A stretch of 64,000 bases of DNA from Oscillatoriales cyanobacterium (GCA_004293365.1 RDYN01000009.1:1-64000), one strand, 5' to 3'. Shown: positions 36,238 to 45,176, counted from the first letter of the stretch. Notes: generated by a model from the letters alone, not told the origin. Program-made: numbers and translations.

Positions 36238-36241
36238 TTAA

Positions 36242-36364
36242 TTGCTAATGGGTAATGGGTAATGGGTAATGGGGAATAACTGGTTCCAAGGCTGTGCTTG
36301 ATAACGAATAAAAGTCTTCCTGATGACCAATGACTAATGACTAATGACTAATGACTAATGACTT
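36242..36364. repeat. Two STRR tracts upstream of GT gene 3
   Basis: Units of aatgggt at 36242-36273 and of atgacta at 36325-36362. A ribosome-binding site (taggagc) lies between the second tract and the ATG at 36394. Confidence 0.85.
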
Positions 36365-36393
36365 CTTCTTACCACTATTTTTAGGAGCAATTT

Positions 36394-37638
36394 ATGGGCA
36401 TAAAACTGCTGAAACTAGAGTTTTCAGAACCGATAAATCCGATTCGCGGACTTGAGAAATATGAAAAAATCCGCCTCTTGGTATGCTACCGGGGAGTGCC
36501 TCTCAAATGGGTGGAAATATTGAACGATCCTTGGCAGGCAATGATTGGGGCCGATCGCGTGCGATCGACAATTGTGGCCCAATTAGGCAAGGAATTGGCA
36601 AAAGCAATTCTCCCTCTTCAGTTGGGCCTGCAAACAGAGCCAAATTATCCGCTGCCGCCGATTAGCGTGGTCATCTGCACGCGCGATCGCACGGACTTGC
36701 TCAAAGGCGCTTTGGAAGCAATTCTTGCCGTGGACTATCCCGATCGCGAAATCATCGTCATAGACAACGCTCCTTCCAACACCAGCACCGCTGAATTGGT
36801 CGCGCGATTGCCTGTACGCTACGTCAAGGAAGAACGGCCAGGATTGGATTGGGCGCGCAATCGCGGCATCGCTGAAGCCAGCCACGAGATTGTTGTTTTT
36901 ACAGACGACGACGTGCGGCCCGATGTCGGTTGGCTGCGGGGAATGGCTGCGGGTTTTGCCGATCCGGAAATTATGGCAGTTAGCGGTTTAGTGGCGCCGG
37001 CGGAACTCGAAACAGAGGCTCAAACTCAATTTGAATTCGGCTATGGGGGGATGCTGCAATATCTCCACAGTTTTAAGGTTGATGGTAGCAAGCTTTCGAC
37101 GAAGAGCTTGCTGTGGGCCAGCGCTTACGGAGTCGGCGCCAATATGGCTTTCCGGCGGCAAGTGTTCGCCGAAGTTGGGACTTTTGACCCGGCTTTGGAT
37201 GTGGGGACTCCGACTCGGGGGGCTGGGGATATCGAGATGTTTCACCGGATTTTGGCGAAGGGATACTCGACTTTCTACGAGCCCAGAGCTTTTGTGTGGC
37301 ACGTACACAGGCGCAGCGGCGAGGCTTTGAGCCGGCAGTTAAGGGATAACGGGCGCGGTTTTGGGGCTTATTTGCTGACGTGCGATCGCAACCGCACAGT
37401 CAGCCGCCTAGAAATTTTGCATTTTGCTTGGTCTCAGTGGCTGAACTGGTGGCTGCTGCGCCGTTTGATACGTCCGGGCTGGTTCCCCCGCAAATTGGTA
37501 GCGAGCGAGTTGCTGGGAGCTCTGCAAAGTCCTTTTGCTTACAGGGAAGCGCAGTTGCAAGCGCAGCGGTTGGCCGCTCTCCCGGATCCAGAATTGCAGG
37601 AAGTTGAAGGGCCGGTAATTGTTGGGGGTGTACAGTGA
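36394..37638 (+). CDS. GT2 glycosyltransferase 3 of polysaccharide locus
   Basis: 414 aa with the same plan as GT 1: an N-terminal module (residues 27-68: LLVCYRGVPLKWVE, VRSTIVAQLGKEL), then the GT2 domain with VVICTRDRTDLLKGALEAIL, VIDNAPSNTST, VVFTDDDVRPDVGWL and GAGDIEMFHRILAKGY. The similarity to GT 1 across the whole length suggests a duplication. Its stop overlaps the GTG start of the permease gene by 4 bp (GTGA), so translation is coupled to the exporter. Confidence 0.93.
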   Translation: MGIKLLKLEFSEPINPIRGLEKYEKIRLLVCYRGVPLKWVEILNDPWQAMIGADRVRSTIVAQLGKELAKAILPLQLGLQTEPNYPLPPISVVICTRDRTDLLKGALEAILAVDYPDREIIVIDNAPSNTSTAELVARLPVRYVKEERPGLDWARNRGIAEASHEIVVFTDDDVRPDVGWLRGMAAGFADPEIMAVSGLVAPAELETEAQTQFEFGYGGMLQYLHSFKVDGSKLSTKSLLWASAYGVGANMAFRRQVFAEVGTFDPALDVGTPTRGAGDIEMFHRILAKGYSTFYEPRAFVWHVHRRSGEALSRQLRDNGRGFGAYLLTCDRNRTVSRLEILHFAWSQWLNWWLLRRLIRPGWFPRKLVASELLGALQSPFAYREAQLQAQRLAALPDPELQEVEGPVIVGGVQ

Positions 37639-38426
37639 TCAATGCAGTAAAACTGGTAAATCGGCGCAAAATTGCTCATTTTTTCGATTTGCTGCGGGAG
37701 TTGGTCGATCGCGACATGAAACTACTCTACAAGCGATCGACCCTGGGGATTGCTTGGACTCTGATCAATCCGCTGTTGCAGTTGGCGGTTTTTTCCTTTG
37801 TATTTCGATCGGTAATTCCGGTAAATATTCCCCAGTTTTCTTCCTTTGCCTTCAGCGGTTTATTAATTTGGACTTGGAGTCAGACGGCGCTGTTTCAAGC
37901 AACCGGACTAATTACTGGCAACCTGCCTTTAATCAGACAACCAAATTTTCCGACAGCTATTTTACCTGTAGTGACAACTACCACCGGATTGATTCACTTT
38001 TTACTGGCGCTGCCGGTGCTAATTATCTTTTTGGCAATGGACGGAATTCAGCCAAGTTCGGCGCTGTTTTCCCTGCCACTTTTGATGATTATTCAATTCA
38101 TTTTGACCGTGAGTTTGGCCTATCCCCTCGCTGCCATTAACGTGACTTTCCGCGACACCCAGCACACTTTGGGCGTGTTGTTGCAGATGCTTTTTTACCT
38201 AACTCCAATTTTCTACGACCTCAAAAGCGTGCCCAAAGAATTTCAGCCTTTATATCAGTTAAATCCGATGGTGCCGCTGATTGAAGCTTACCGAACAATA
38301 CTGCTCAAAGGTATTCAGCCGGACTGGCCAACCCTGCTAATTCTGAGCTTGGTTGTGGCTGCTCTTTTGCCGCTCGGACTAGGAATTTTTAGACGACAAA
38401 GCGATCGATTTGTGGAGGAATTATAA
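37635..38426 (+). CDS. ABC-2 type polysaccharide export permease (Wzm-like)
   Basis: 263-aa membrane permease with six hydrophobic segments. The N-terminal amphipathic region REVDR-type (LRELVDRDMKLLYKRSTLGI) and the conserved LTPIFYDLKSVPKEFQPLYQ are typical of Wzm/TagG/RfbA permeases. It exports completed or lipid-linked glycans across the inner membrane. The start is GTG overlapping the preceding GT gene, and the ATPase gene begins one base after its stop codon. Confidence 0.94.
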   Translation: MINAVKLVNRRKIAHFFDLLRELVDRDMKLLYKRSTLGIAWTLINPLLQLAVFSFVFRSVIPVNIPQFSSFAFSGLLIWTWSQTALFQATGLITGNLPLIRQPNFPTAILPVVTTTTGLIHFLLALPVLIIFLAMDGIQPSSALFSLPLLMIIQFILTVSLAYPLAAINVTFRDTQHTLGVLLQMLFYLTPIFYDLKSVPKEFQPLYQLNPMVPLIEAYRTILLKGIQPDWPTLLILSLVVAALLPLGLGIFRRQSDRFVEEL

Positions 38427-40499
38427 ATGCGTCAAGCTATTGTTGTCAACGGTTTGGGGAAACGTTTCAACCGCTACAGTGCCGATCGACCTCTGACAAT
38501 TATGGAGGCCGCATTGTGGGGTTGGTGGCGGATGAAACCCCAGGCAAATTTTTGGGCGCTGCGGGATGTCAGCTTTACAGTTTCTCCCGGGGAAATGCTG
38601 GGAATTCTCGGCAAGAATGGGGCGGGAAAATCGACACTGCTGCAACTTATCGGCGGTATCGGCCGCGCTGAAGAAGGCACGATTAAAGTTAACGGTAGAA
38701 TTGGCGGTTTGTTGGATTTGGGTGCTGGTTTTCACTCAGATTTAACTGGTAGAGAAAATGTGTTTGTGGGTGCGGTGGTAGCAGGTTTGACTCGCCGGGA
38801 AGCGGCGCGGCGGTTTGACGCTATTGTTGAATTTGCGGAATTAGAACAGTTTATCGACAGCCCGCTGCGGACTTACAGCACGGGGATGCGAATGCGGTTG
38901 GCATTTTCGGTGGCAATTCATACCAATCCAGAGGTGCTGTTAATTGATGAATATTTGTCGGTTGGGGATGTGGCTTTTCAAACTAAATGTTTGAAAAAAA
39001 TCGACGAGTTTAAGAATCAAGGTGCCGCGATTGTTTTAATTTCTCACAGTGCGGCGCAAATTCAAAAAACTTGCGATCGCGGTATGTGGCTGCGGGAAGG
39101 TAAAATCATGGCTTACGGCGAGACGGAAGTCGTAGTCGGTCAGTATTTGTCGGAAATGCGATCGGAAACTGACAAGCGCACTCCCATGCGTCCTCCTCAA
39201 GTTACAAGTACGGGATCGGAATTGCGAGTTAACGAAAACCGTTTCGGTTCTTTGGAAGTAGAAATTACGGATGTCAAAGTGTTACCGGATGAGGAAATAG
39301 ACAGCGGTGACACAATTACTATTGAAATTCATTACGATGTTCCAAAACCAATTTCTGCTGCGATTTTTGGCGTAACAATCAGCCGGGAAGACGGTCAAAG
39401 TTGTTTTGAGACTAATACTAATCAAATGGGCCGGTTGATACCGCTGGCGAAAGGTAAAGGCAAAATCCGGCTGCACGTAGACAGGTTGGATTTAGGAAAC
39501 GGGCAGTATTACGTGAATCCTGGGGTATACGAGAAGAGTTGGGCCTACGCTTACGATTATCAGTGGCACGTTTATCCGCTGTACGTGCGATCGACTGTAC
39601 ACCAAAAAACCATCCTTTGTCCGCCCTACCGCTGGGAATTTGACGGCAAAATGCAGGTTGCAGATTTGCCAGAAACAACTGACAAAGTTCACGCTTTGAA
39701 CAAAAATAATCCCAGCTACGCCAAGATTTCCACTCAGTTGAAAAATAAGCAGTCACCAGACTTTTTAATGATTGGCGCTCAAAAGTGCAGCACCGAGGCT
39801 TTATACGGCTATCTCGACAATCACTTGCAAAATATCAAAGAAGGTGCTAAGCAAGTACACTTTTTTGAATTGAATTTCGAGCGCGGTGTTGAGTGGTACA
39901 GCAAGCAGTTGACGCGGAGTGTCGCGGGTGACAAGGTGCTGCTGTGGGAGATGACTGCTTACTATATTTACCATCCCTTGGTGGCCGAGCGAGTTTACAA
40001 GTGCTTCCCGGATGTTAAGCTGATCGTGATGCTCCGCAACCCGGTACAAAGGGCGTGGATGCACTATCATTTAGAAGTGGCGATCGGCTGCGAAAAGCTG
40101 GATTTTGAAAAGGCGATCGCATCTGAACCCGACAGACTCAAAGGTGAGATCGAAAAAATCAAAGCCGATGAAGGCTATTACAGTTTCAATCACCAGCATT
40201 ATTCCTACTTATCGCGGGGAATTTATGTCGAACAAATCAAGAATTGGCTCGATTATTTCCCCCGGGAACAGTTGCTAATCCTCAAAAGCGAAGACTTTAA
40301 CAAAAATCCGGGTAACGTGTTTTCTAGGGTGTTAGATTTCTTAGACATCAAGGTGAGTGCTGTCAAAGAATATCAGGGGAATAATACTGAGGATTACAGT
40401 AATATGCCTGCGGAAATCGAACAAGAATTAACCAATTATTTTAAGCCTTACAATCAGGAGCTTTCTGATTTGTTGAAGGAAGATTTTAGTTGGAGTTAG
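38427..40499 (+). CDS. Polysaccharide ABC-transporter ATPase (Wzt-like) fused to a sulfotransferase
   Basis: 690 aa in three parts. (1) ABC ATPase, residues 1-240: Walker A GKNGAGKST (62-70), signature TYSTGMRMRLAF (149-160), Walker B VLLIDEYLSVGD (170-181), switch His in ISHS. (2) Wzt-C-like beta-sandwich, about 270-405, which in relatives recognises the glycan. (3) Sulfotransferase, about 444-690: PAPS 5'-loop DFLMIGAQKCSTEAL, 3'-phosphate motif LRNPVQRAWMHYH, and YLSRGIYVEQIKNWLDYFP. PAPS-dependent sulfation would be coupled to export. The loop reads KCSTEAL rather than KxGTTxL, so catalysis needs checking. Confidence 0.92.
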   Translation: MRQAIVVNGLGKRFNRYSADRPLTIMEAALWGWWRMKPQANFWALRDVSFTVSPGEMLGILGKNGAGKSTLLQLIGGIGRAEEGTIKVNGRIGGLLDLGAGFHSDLTGRENVFVGAVVAGLTRREAARRFDAIVEFAELEQFIDSPLRTYSTGMRMRLAFSVAIHTNPEVLLIDEYLSVGDVAFQTKCLKKIDEFKNQGAAIVLISHSAAQIQKTCDRGMWLREGKIMAYGETEVVVGQYLSEMRSETDKRTPMRPPQVTSTGSELRVNENRFGSLEVEITDVKVLPDEEIDSGDTITIEIHYDVPKPISAAIFGVTISREDGQSCFETNTNQMGRLIPLAKGKGKIRLHVDRLDLGNGQYYVNPGVYEKSWAYAYDYQWHVYPLYVRSTVHQKTILCPPYRWEFDGKMQVADLPETTDKVHALNKNNPSYAKISTQLKNKQSPDFLMIGAQKCSTEALYGYLDNHLQNIKEGAKQVHFFELNFERGVEWYSKQLTRSVAGDKVLLWEMTAYYIYHPLVAERVYKCFPDVKLIVMLRNPVQRAWMHYHLEVAIGCEKLDFEKAIASEPDRLKGEIEKIKADEGYYSFNHQHYSYLSRGIYVEQIKNWLDYFPREQLLILKSEDFNKNPGNVFSRVLDFLDIKVSAVKEYQGNNTEDYSNMPAEIEQELTNYFKPYNQELSDLLKEDFSWS

Positions 40500-40507
40500 G
40501 AGAATAG

Positions 40508-40620
40508 TTTTTAACCGCAGAGAGCGCAGAGAGCACAGAGAGAAGCATGAATTATACTTTTTTCTTCTCTCCCTCTTTCTTCTCTCCCTCTGTGTCCTCT
40601 GCGCTCTCTGCGGTTAAAAA
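40508..40620. repeat. Long inverted repeat after the Wzt-sulfotransferase gene
   Basis: A perfect 24-bp inverted repeat: arms 40508-40531 (TTTTTAACCGCAGAGAGCGC...) and 40597-40620, flanking 65 bp. With T/A-rich ends it could terminate transcription in either direction. The CCGCAGAGAGCGCAGAG motif is a common dispersed repeat. Confidence 0.85.
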
Positions 40621-40740
40621 AATCGTAATTGCTCAACTACCCCCCCTCCCCTGAAACTGCCTTCTAGACACAGCTTCAGATTGTGAATTTTCAGCAAAAA
40701 GCTTCTTCTTCAATAAAATTTACGAGAGAATGAGGGTTTC

Positions 40741-40783
40741 AGCTTTCTGATTTGTTGAAGGAAGATTTTAGTTGGAGTTAGGA
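40741..40783 (+). repeat. 43-bp duplicate of the upstream gene's 3' end
   Basis: Identical to 40459-40501, the last 14 codons plus stop of the ATPase-sulfotransferase gene. The 239 bp between the copies hold the inverted repeat. This looks like a target-side duplication around inserted DNA. Confidence 0.9.
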
Positions 40784-40836
40784 TGTTTGTGAAACCGCAG
40801 ATGAACGCGGATAAATACGGTAAAACATAATTCCTG

Positions 40837-40897
40837 TAGGGGCGGGTTCGCCAACCATATTTAATTTTTACCAACAATCTAGATAAACCCGCCCCCA
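40837..40897. repeat. GGGGCGGGTT inverted repeat
   Basis: GGGGCGGGTT near 40839-40848 pairs with AACCCGCCCC near 40886-40895, across 37 bp. It is a dispersed-type repeat upstream of the next gene; nothing coding is seen in 40500-40945. Confidence 0.75.
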
Positions 40898-40945
40898 CCC
40901 AACGAAAGAAATTAGATCGCCCATTTATCAATATAAAATCTAACA

Positions 40946-43444
40946 ATGAAAAAACGAATATTTTTAGTGGGTTCTCCAAGAAGCGGTACTACAATCCTTC
41001 AGAGTTTATTGGCCGCTCATCCCGAAGTTATTTCTTTTCCTGAATCTAAGTTTTTTCACTATTTATTGTACGACAAGTTTGTGGCAAAGTTGCCAAGTAG
41101 GATGGAATCTTTTTTTAAGGATGAGATTAATCGCCCTGAACTTTTGCAAGGTTTTGATGACAGTCAAAGTGTGGAAGCTAAAGTTAGTTGGTTTGTGGGA
41201 GTTTTGGATGGTTTGGCTGCGGAACAACACAAAAGCATTTGGTTGGAAAAAACGCCGGAACACATCTATTTTATTCCTGATATAGAGCGCTTTTTGCCGG
41301 ATGTTAAGTTTATACATATTTTGCGAAACAGTATGGATTGCATCGCTTCTATGCATGAGGCTACTCGGGATTTTAACGAATTGTGGGGCGGTGGTTGGGA
41401 TTTAGCTCGCTGTATCGATGGATGGAAATATGCAGTATTAACTAGCCATAAATATCTTGATAAATCTAATCATATCTTGGTTAAATATGAAGAGCTTGTA
41501 GACAATAAAAAGTTAGTCTTAGAGGATATTTGTAATTTCCTTGGAATTGAGTATGATGCTGGAATGCTGATTAATTATAAAGAAAAAGCAGCTAAGTTGA
41601 GTTTAAATTTACCTTGGCATCAAGGAATTGCCAGGGATATTCAAAGCACTAAGGTTCACAAATATCATGGAGTTTTTAAAGATAGTGAAATTAAAAATAT
41701 TCTAACTCATATCGAGTGGGTAAATTCGAGAATTGCCTACAAGGTTACGGTGGAGGTGAGCGAATTCATTGCGGATATTAAGGTTCCACAAATATTCGAT
41801 CGCGTTTGCTGTACAATCAAGTTAGCAGGTGTTGAACTCGAAGTTAGGGATTTGCAGCTTAATACTATACCAATCCTTTGGCTGCTCCTTCGACAATACA
41901 ATAGCATGGCTGGGCTCTTATTTCTACGCAAGTCCCTTATTGAATTGCCAGTCTGTGACGGGATTGTGGCGGGTGCGGTGTTGGCAGATGCGATCGCAGC
42001 CCAGTTTGCTTGGCCAATTCTCTCACGCTTCTTTCAAGACAATCCCGAAACTCCCCAACTGGAATGGACGCTATTTTTGCAAGAAATCTGGAATCGTCCG
42101 CATTGGGTTGAGGCTAATTTTTACAATCCCGAAACCGCCGATGAAGCAGTCACAATCACTCTCGATGGAGACTTGATTGCTGTGGAAGTTAGCGCAGAAT
42201 TGCCTAACATCAAAGTTGAGCTTGCTGAAATAGACGTGTTGGTGAAAATAGGCGGTGTAGCGATCGCTATTGTAACCGTTGCGGTGGAAAATAATTTTGT
42301 TTCTGCTCAAAAAGTGCGATCGACAATTATTCGACATATCGGTTTTGAGTTGTGCGTCGCCACCGTGCGAGAAGCTTTGCTTGGCAAATCATTTGATAGT
42401 GAGACATCGTTGCGATCGCGCTTAGCCTCTGCCGCCCAACAAAGGTCGAATCAGCCCGACTGGTTGAATGCAGCTAGTTCTGGAGGCATTTACCCCCAAG
42501 ATGCGGTGATGTTTGGCCGGCGATGCGGTGCAACAGGAACCAGTGTCAGCCGTCGGGCCGCACTTCCAGCCCAGGCGCTGCGGGAATTAACGAAATCAGC
42601 AGCAATCGCAGGGGAAGCGATAATCCAAATTCCCAGAGAAAACGAGTTGCCAAAGCAAGTATTTTACGCACCGGAAATCATTTGGCAAAAATCGCCTTAC
42701 CGAGAAGTTTCTCACTCAGTGAAACCTCAAATATTTGATAATGATAGCATTACAAAAAAACTTCCTATTCTCGCCTACCGTCGTATTTCTCCCGATGGTT
42801 TAAATGCAATTACTCCGCAGGTGTTTGAACAGCAGTTGCACTATCTCAAAGAGAATCGTTATTACAGTGCAACTTGGGAAGATTGGCAAAATGCAAAACT
42901 AACTAAAACTCCTTTACGAGGTAAAGCTGTATTACTTACTTTTGACGGTGGCTATCTCGACTTTTTTACCTATGCTTTCCCTTTGCTAAAACGCTTTGAT
43001 TTTACAGCAACTGTTTTTCTAGTAGCCGAGTCAGTAGGAAAGACAAATAGTTGGGAAAAAGCAGATACTGAACAAGTGCAGTTAATGGGATGGCCAGAAA
43101 TTCGGCAATTGCAGGATGCAGGGATTGAATTTGGTTCCATGTCTGCCACTTATCAGCCTCTGACTGCATTGTCACCCACAGAAATTGTGCGCGAAGGGGC
43201 TAAATCCCGCGCTATCTTGGAACGGGGATTAGGGAAATCTGTGAGAGTTTTTGCTTATCCTTACGGGAATGTCGATAAAATTGTAGCACATTTAATCGGA
43301 GCAAGTGGGTATAGTTTCGGTATATCATATAGATCGAGTACGAGCAATTTTAACGATTCTTTAATGTCGCTACCGCGCATTCAAGTCACAGCAGAAAATT
43401 TCTGGGAATTGGTTCGTAGTGAGGACTTTAGTCCGCATTCATAA
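40946..43444 (+). CDS. Sulfotransferase - linker module - degenerate polysaccharide deacetylase fusion
   Basis: 832 aa. Residues 1-265: sulfotransferase with PAPS loop FLVGSPRSGTTILQSLL (9-16 core) and 3'-motif ILRNSMDCIASM. Residues 280-480: beta-rich region containing the locus module (431-470: VLVKIGGVAIAIVT, VRSTIIRHIGFEL). Residues 600-820: NodB-type deacetylase fold, LLTFDGGYLDFFTYAFPLL and VFAYPYGNVDK. In NodB enzymes the motifs are TFDDGY and HTxxH; here the second Asp is Gly and both His are Met/Tyr (GSMSATYQ, 730-737), so deacetylation is unlikely. The last ten residues (VRSEDFSPHS) come from an inserted palindromic repeat. Confidence 0.9.
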   Translation: MKKRIFLVGSPRSGTTILQSLLAAHPEVISFPESKFFHYLLYDKFVAKLPSRMESFFKDEINRPELLQGFDDSQSVEAKVSWFVGVLDGLAAEQHKSIWLEKTPEHIYFIPDIERFLPDVKFIHILRNSMDCIASMHEATRDFNELWGGGWDLARCIDGWKYAVLTSHKYLDKSNHILVKYEELVDNKKLVLEDICNFLGIEYDAGMLINYKEKAAKLSLNLPWHQGIARDIQSTKVHKYHGVFKDSEIKNILTHIEWVNSRIAYKVTVEVSEFIADIKVPQIFDRVCCTIKLAGVELEVRDLQLNTIPILWLLLRQYNSMAGLLFLRKSLIELPVCDGIVAGAVLADAIAAQFAWPILSRFFQDNPETPQLEWTLFLQEIWNRPHWVEANFYNPETADEAVTITLDGDLIAVEVSAELPNIKVELAEIDVLVKIGGVAIAIVTVAVENNFVSAQKVRSTIIRHIGFELCVATVREALLGKSFDSETSLRSRLASAAQQRSNQPDWLNAASSGGIYPQDAVMFGRRCGATGTSVSRRAALPAQALRELTKSAAIAGEAIIQIPRENELPKQVFYAPEIIWQKSPYREVSHSVKPQIFDNDSITKKLPILAYRRISPDGLNAITPQVFEQQLHYLKENRYYSATWEDWQNAKLTKTPLRGKAVLLTFDGGYLDFFTYAFPLLKRFDFTATVFLVAESVGKTNSWEKADTEQVQLMGWPEIRQLQDAGIEFGSMSATYQPLTALSPTEIVREGAKSRAILERGLGKSVRVFAYPYGNVDKIVAHLIGASGYSFGISYRSSTSNFNDSLMSLPRIQVTAENFWELVRSEDFSPHS

Positions 43445-43549
43445 AGGAATGAAATCCTCACTACAAATACCAGAAAATTTCTGGAAATTGGTTCGTAGTG
43501 AGGACTTTAGTCCGCATTCATAAAGGAATGAAATCCTCACTACGAACCT
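43392..43549. repeat. 79-bp tandem duplication of a gene end with GGACTTTAGTCC palindrome
   Basis: Copy 1 is 43392-43470, copy 2 starts at 43471. Each holds the last codons of the deacetylase fusion (cagaaaatttctgg.aattgg) followed by cgtagtgaggactttagtcc. Copy 1 supplies the present stop codon. Confidence 0.95.
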
Positions 43550-43573
43550 AATTTAGGATTGTTTAGATAATTG

Positions 43574-44800
43574 CTAGAAACTTTTTCTCAGCCGCTGCAT
43601 CAATCCCTGAAATTTACGCCACAAATAACCGCCAAATCCTCTGGAAATCTTCTCAAACTTATAATAAAATAAAATATCCATGATATCTTCAGTTTTCATA
43701 TACTTTAAATAAGAAATCATTTTATCTGTCAGTTCATCATTCACATCATCAATATACTTTCTCACCGCCAACCTTTCCGAAATATTCCATTTCCCATCAA
43801 ACTTGCGGTGCATTTGGGTTTCATAATCCCGAAAATCTGAGATTTTCCCATCCAAATATTTTTCAATGTATTTCCCAGCGATTTCAGCGCCATCCATCCC
43901 GTGTCTGATACCCTCACCGCCCAGAAAATTAACTGTCGAGACAGTATCGCCGATCGCAATTATGTTATCCTTCCAATAAATATCCTGCAAACCGCGACTG
44001 TATTTCAGCGTTGAACCGTGCTTGTCAATAATTTTATAATTTTTAGACTTCAAATATTCATCAATCAGCAAATCAATATACTGTTTCAGCGGTGACAAAT
44101 GCTTAACCGTTTTGGCATCTAAAAAAATGCGTCCCGCACCAACTTTCAGTCTATTTTGTTCCATGGGAAATATCCAAGAATAACCCTTAGGCATCCATTT
44201 GTCACCCAAAAAGAAGATTAAATCATTGGCATATTTATTGTAAACTTCCGGTTCAACTTCAATTAAATATTCGATGCCGGTTCCCGACAAAAAATTAGGC
44301 TTGTCGTTTTCTTTGTCGTACATAATCGCCCTAGCAAAGCCAGTAGCATCAACCAAGACTTTCGTGCTAACTTTGATAAGTTGACCGTCAGATAACTGTT
44401 TAAATTCTACTGCGGTTTCGCCGTTGGCTTGAGAATGTCCGGTGTAGCGACAACCAAGCCAAACTTCACCGCCAAATCGCTCAACTTCGTCGGCTAAAAA
44501 TGCTCTAAATTTTGCAAAGTTGAGTACAACTCCCAAACTTTCGGGAGATTCCCAAGTTTGAGTAACTTTGCTAGTTTCAATAGTCAGTTTGTGCCAAAAA
44601 CTGCCGATAACTGATTCGGGTAAATCGAATTGAGAGAGGGTTTCTAAAGGTGTGGCGGCGCTGGAAAAGTCATTTTTATTAAAATTGTCGTTTTGTTCTG
44701 CAAGCAAGACTGTGCGGCCTGATTTGGCGAGGATTCTTGCACAGTGACCTCCTGCTGGGCCGGCTCCTACTATTACTATATCAAAACTTTTTAAATTCAT
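43574..44800 (-). CDS. Geranylgeranyl-reductase-family FAD oxidoreductase
   Basis: 408 aa. The FAD-binding Rossmann motif VIVGAGPAGGHCARIL is at residues 9-24, and a second FAD motif IIAIGDTVSTVNFLGGEGIR lies near residue 285. The family (GGR/lycopene cyclase-like flavoproteins) reduces isoprenoid double bonds or acts in related oxidations. The chlorophyll enzyme ChlP is a paralogue; this one lacks close identity, so the substrate is open. It is convergent with the polysaccharide locus. Confidence 0.82.
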   Translation of the reverse strand: MNLKSFDIVIVGAGPAGGHCARILAKSGRTVLLAEQNDNFNKNDFSSAATPLETLSQFDLPESVIGSFWHKLTIETSKVTQTWESPESLGVVLNFAKFRAFLADEVERFGGEVWLGCRYTGHSQANGETAVEFKQLSDGQLIKVSTKVLVDATGFARAIMYDKENDKPNFLSGTGIEYLIEVEPEVYNKYANDLIFFLGDKWMPKGYSWIFPMEQNRLKVGAGRIFLDAKTVKHLSPLKQYIDLLIDEYLKSKNYKIIDKHGSTLKYSRGLQDIYWKDNIIAIGDTVSTVNFLGGEGIRHGMDGAEIAGKYIEKYLDGKISDFRDYETQMHRKFDGKWNISERLAVRKYIDDVNDELTDKMISYLKYMKTEDIMDILFYYKFEKISRGFGGYLWRKFQGLMQRLRKSF

Positions 44801-44807
44801 CTTGCTT

Positions 44808-45176
44808 TTAAATCGCTTCCAATGTCAAAATACCCGCCGAAATATCAACTACTAACCGCCGATTTTTCAGCCATTGCCGGCCGATTAAAATTTCCGGTAC
44901 TCCGTCACCTACATGAACAGGAATATCGAATTCTTGTTCGTAAATTCTAATTTTTGCTGCATAAATATCGAAATTAAATTCTCCTTTTGCTGTCCGCATT
45001 TTTTGCCGCCTAATATAAGTCCAATCAAGTCCTTCTAAATCCTGAATATCCATTGCTAGCCAGCCCGAAAAACCTGTATCTAGCAGAGCATCAACAGGTA
45101 ATTCTAAGCCGTTATCAGCAATCAATGCAATTTCAAAAAATAGCTCATCCTCATCACCAAATGTTCCTTGAATCAT
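44808..45176 (-). CDS. Clan AA aspartic protease-like protein with partner gene
   Basis: 122 aa from MIQGTFGDEDELFFEIALIA. The catalytic triplet DTGFSGWLAM starts at residue 33; the hallmark EILIGRQWLKNRRLVVD lies near the C terminus. The ATG overlaps the TGA of the 105-aa gene (ATGA), which strongly indicates coupled translation. Such protease-plus-small-protein pairs are frequent in cyanobacteria and may form a two-gene module; function unknown. It ends 7 bp before the flavoprotein gene's start. Confidence 0.82.
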   Translation of the reverse strand: MIQGTFGDEDELFFEIALIADNGLELPVDALLDTGFSGWLAMDIQDLEGLDWTYIRRQKMRTAKGEFNFDIYAAKIRIYEQEFDIPVHVGDGVPEILIGRQWLKNRRLVVDISAGILTLEAI

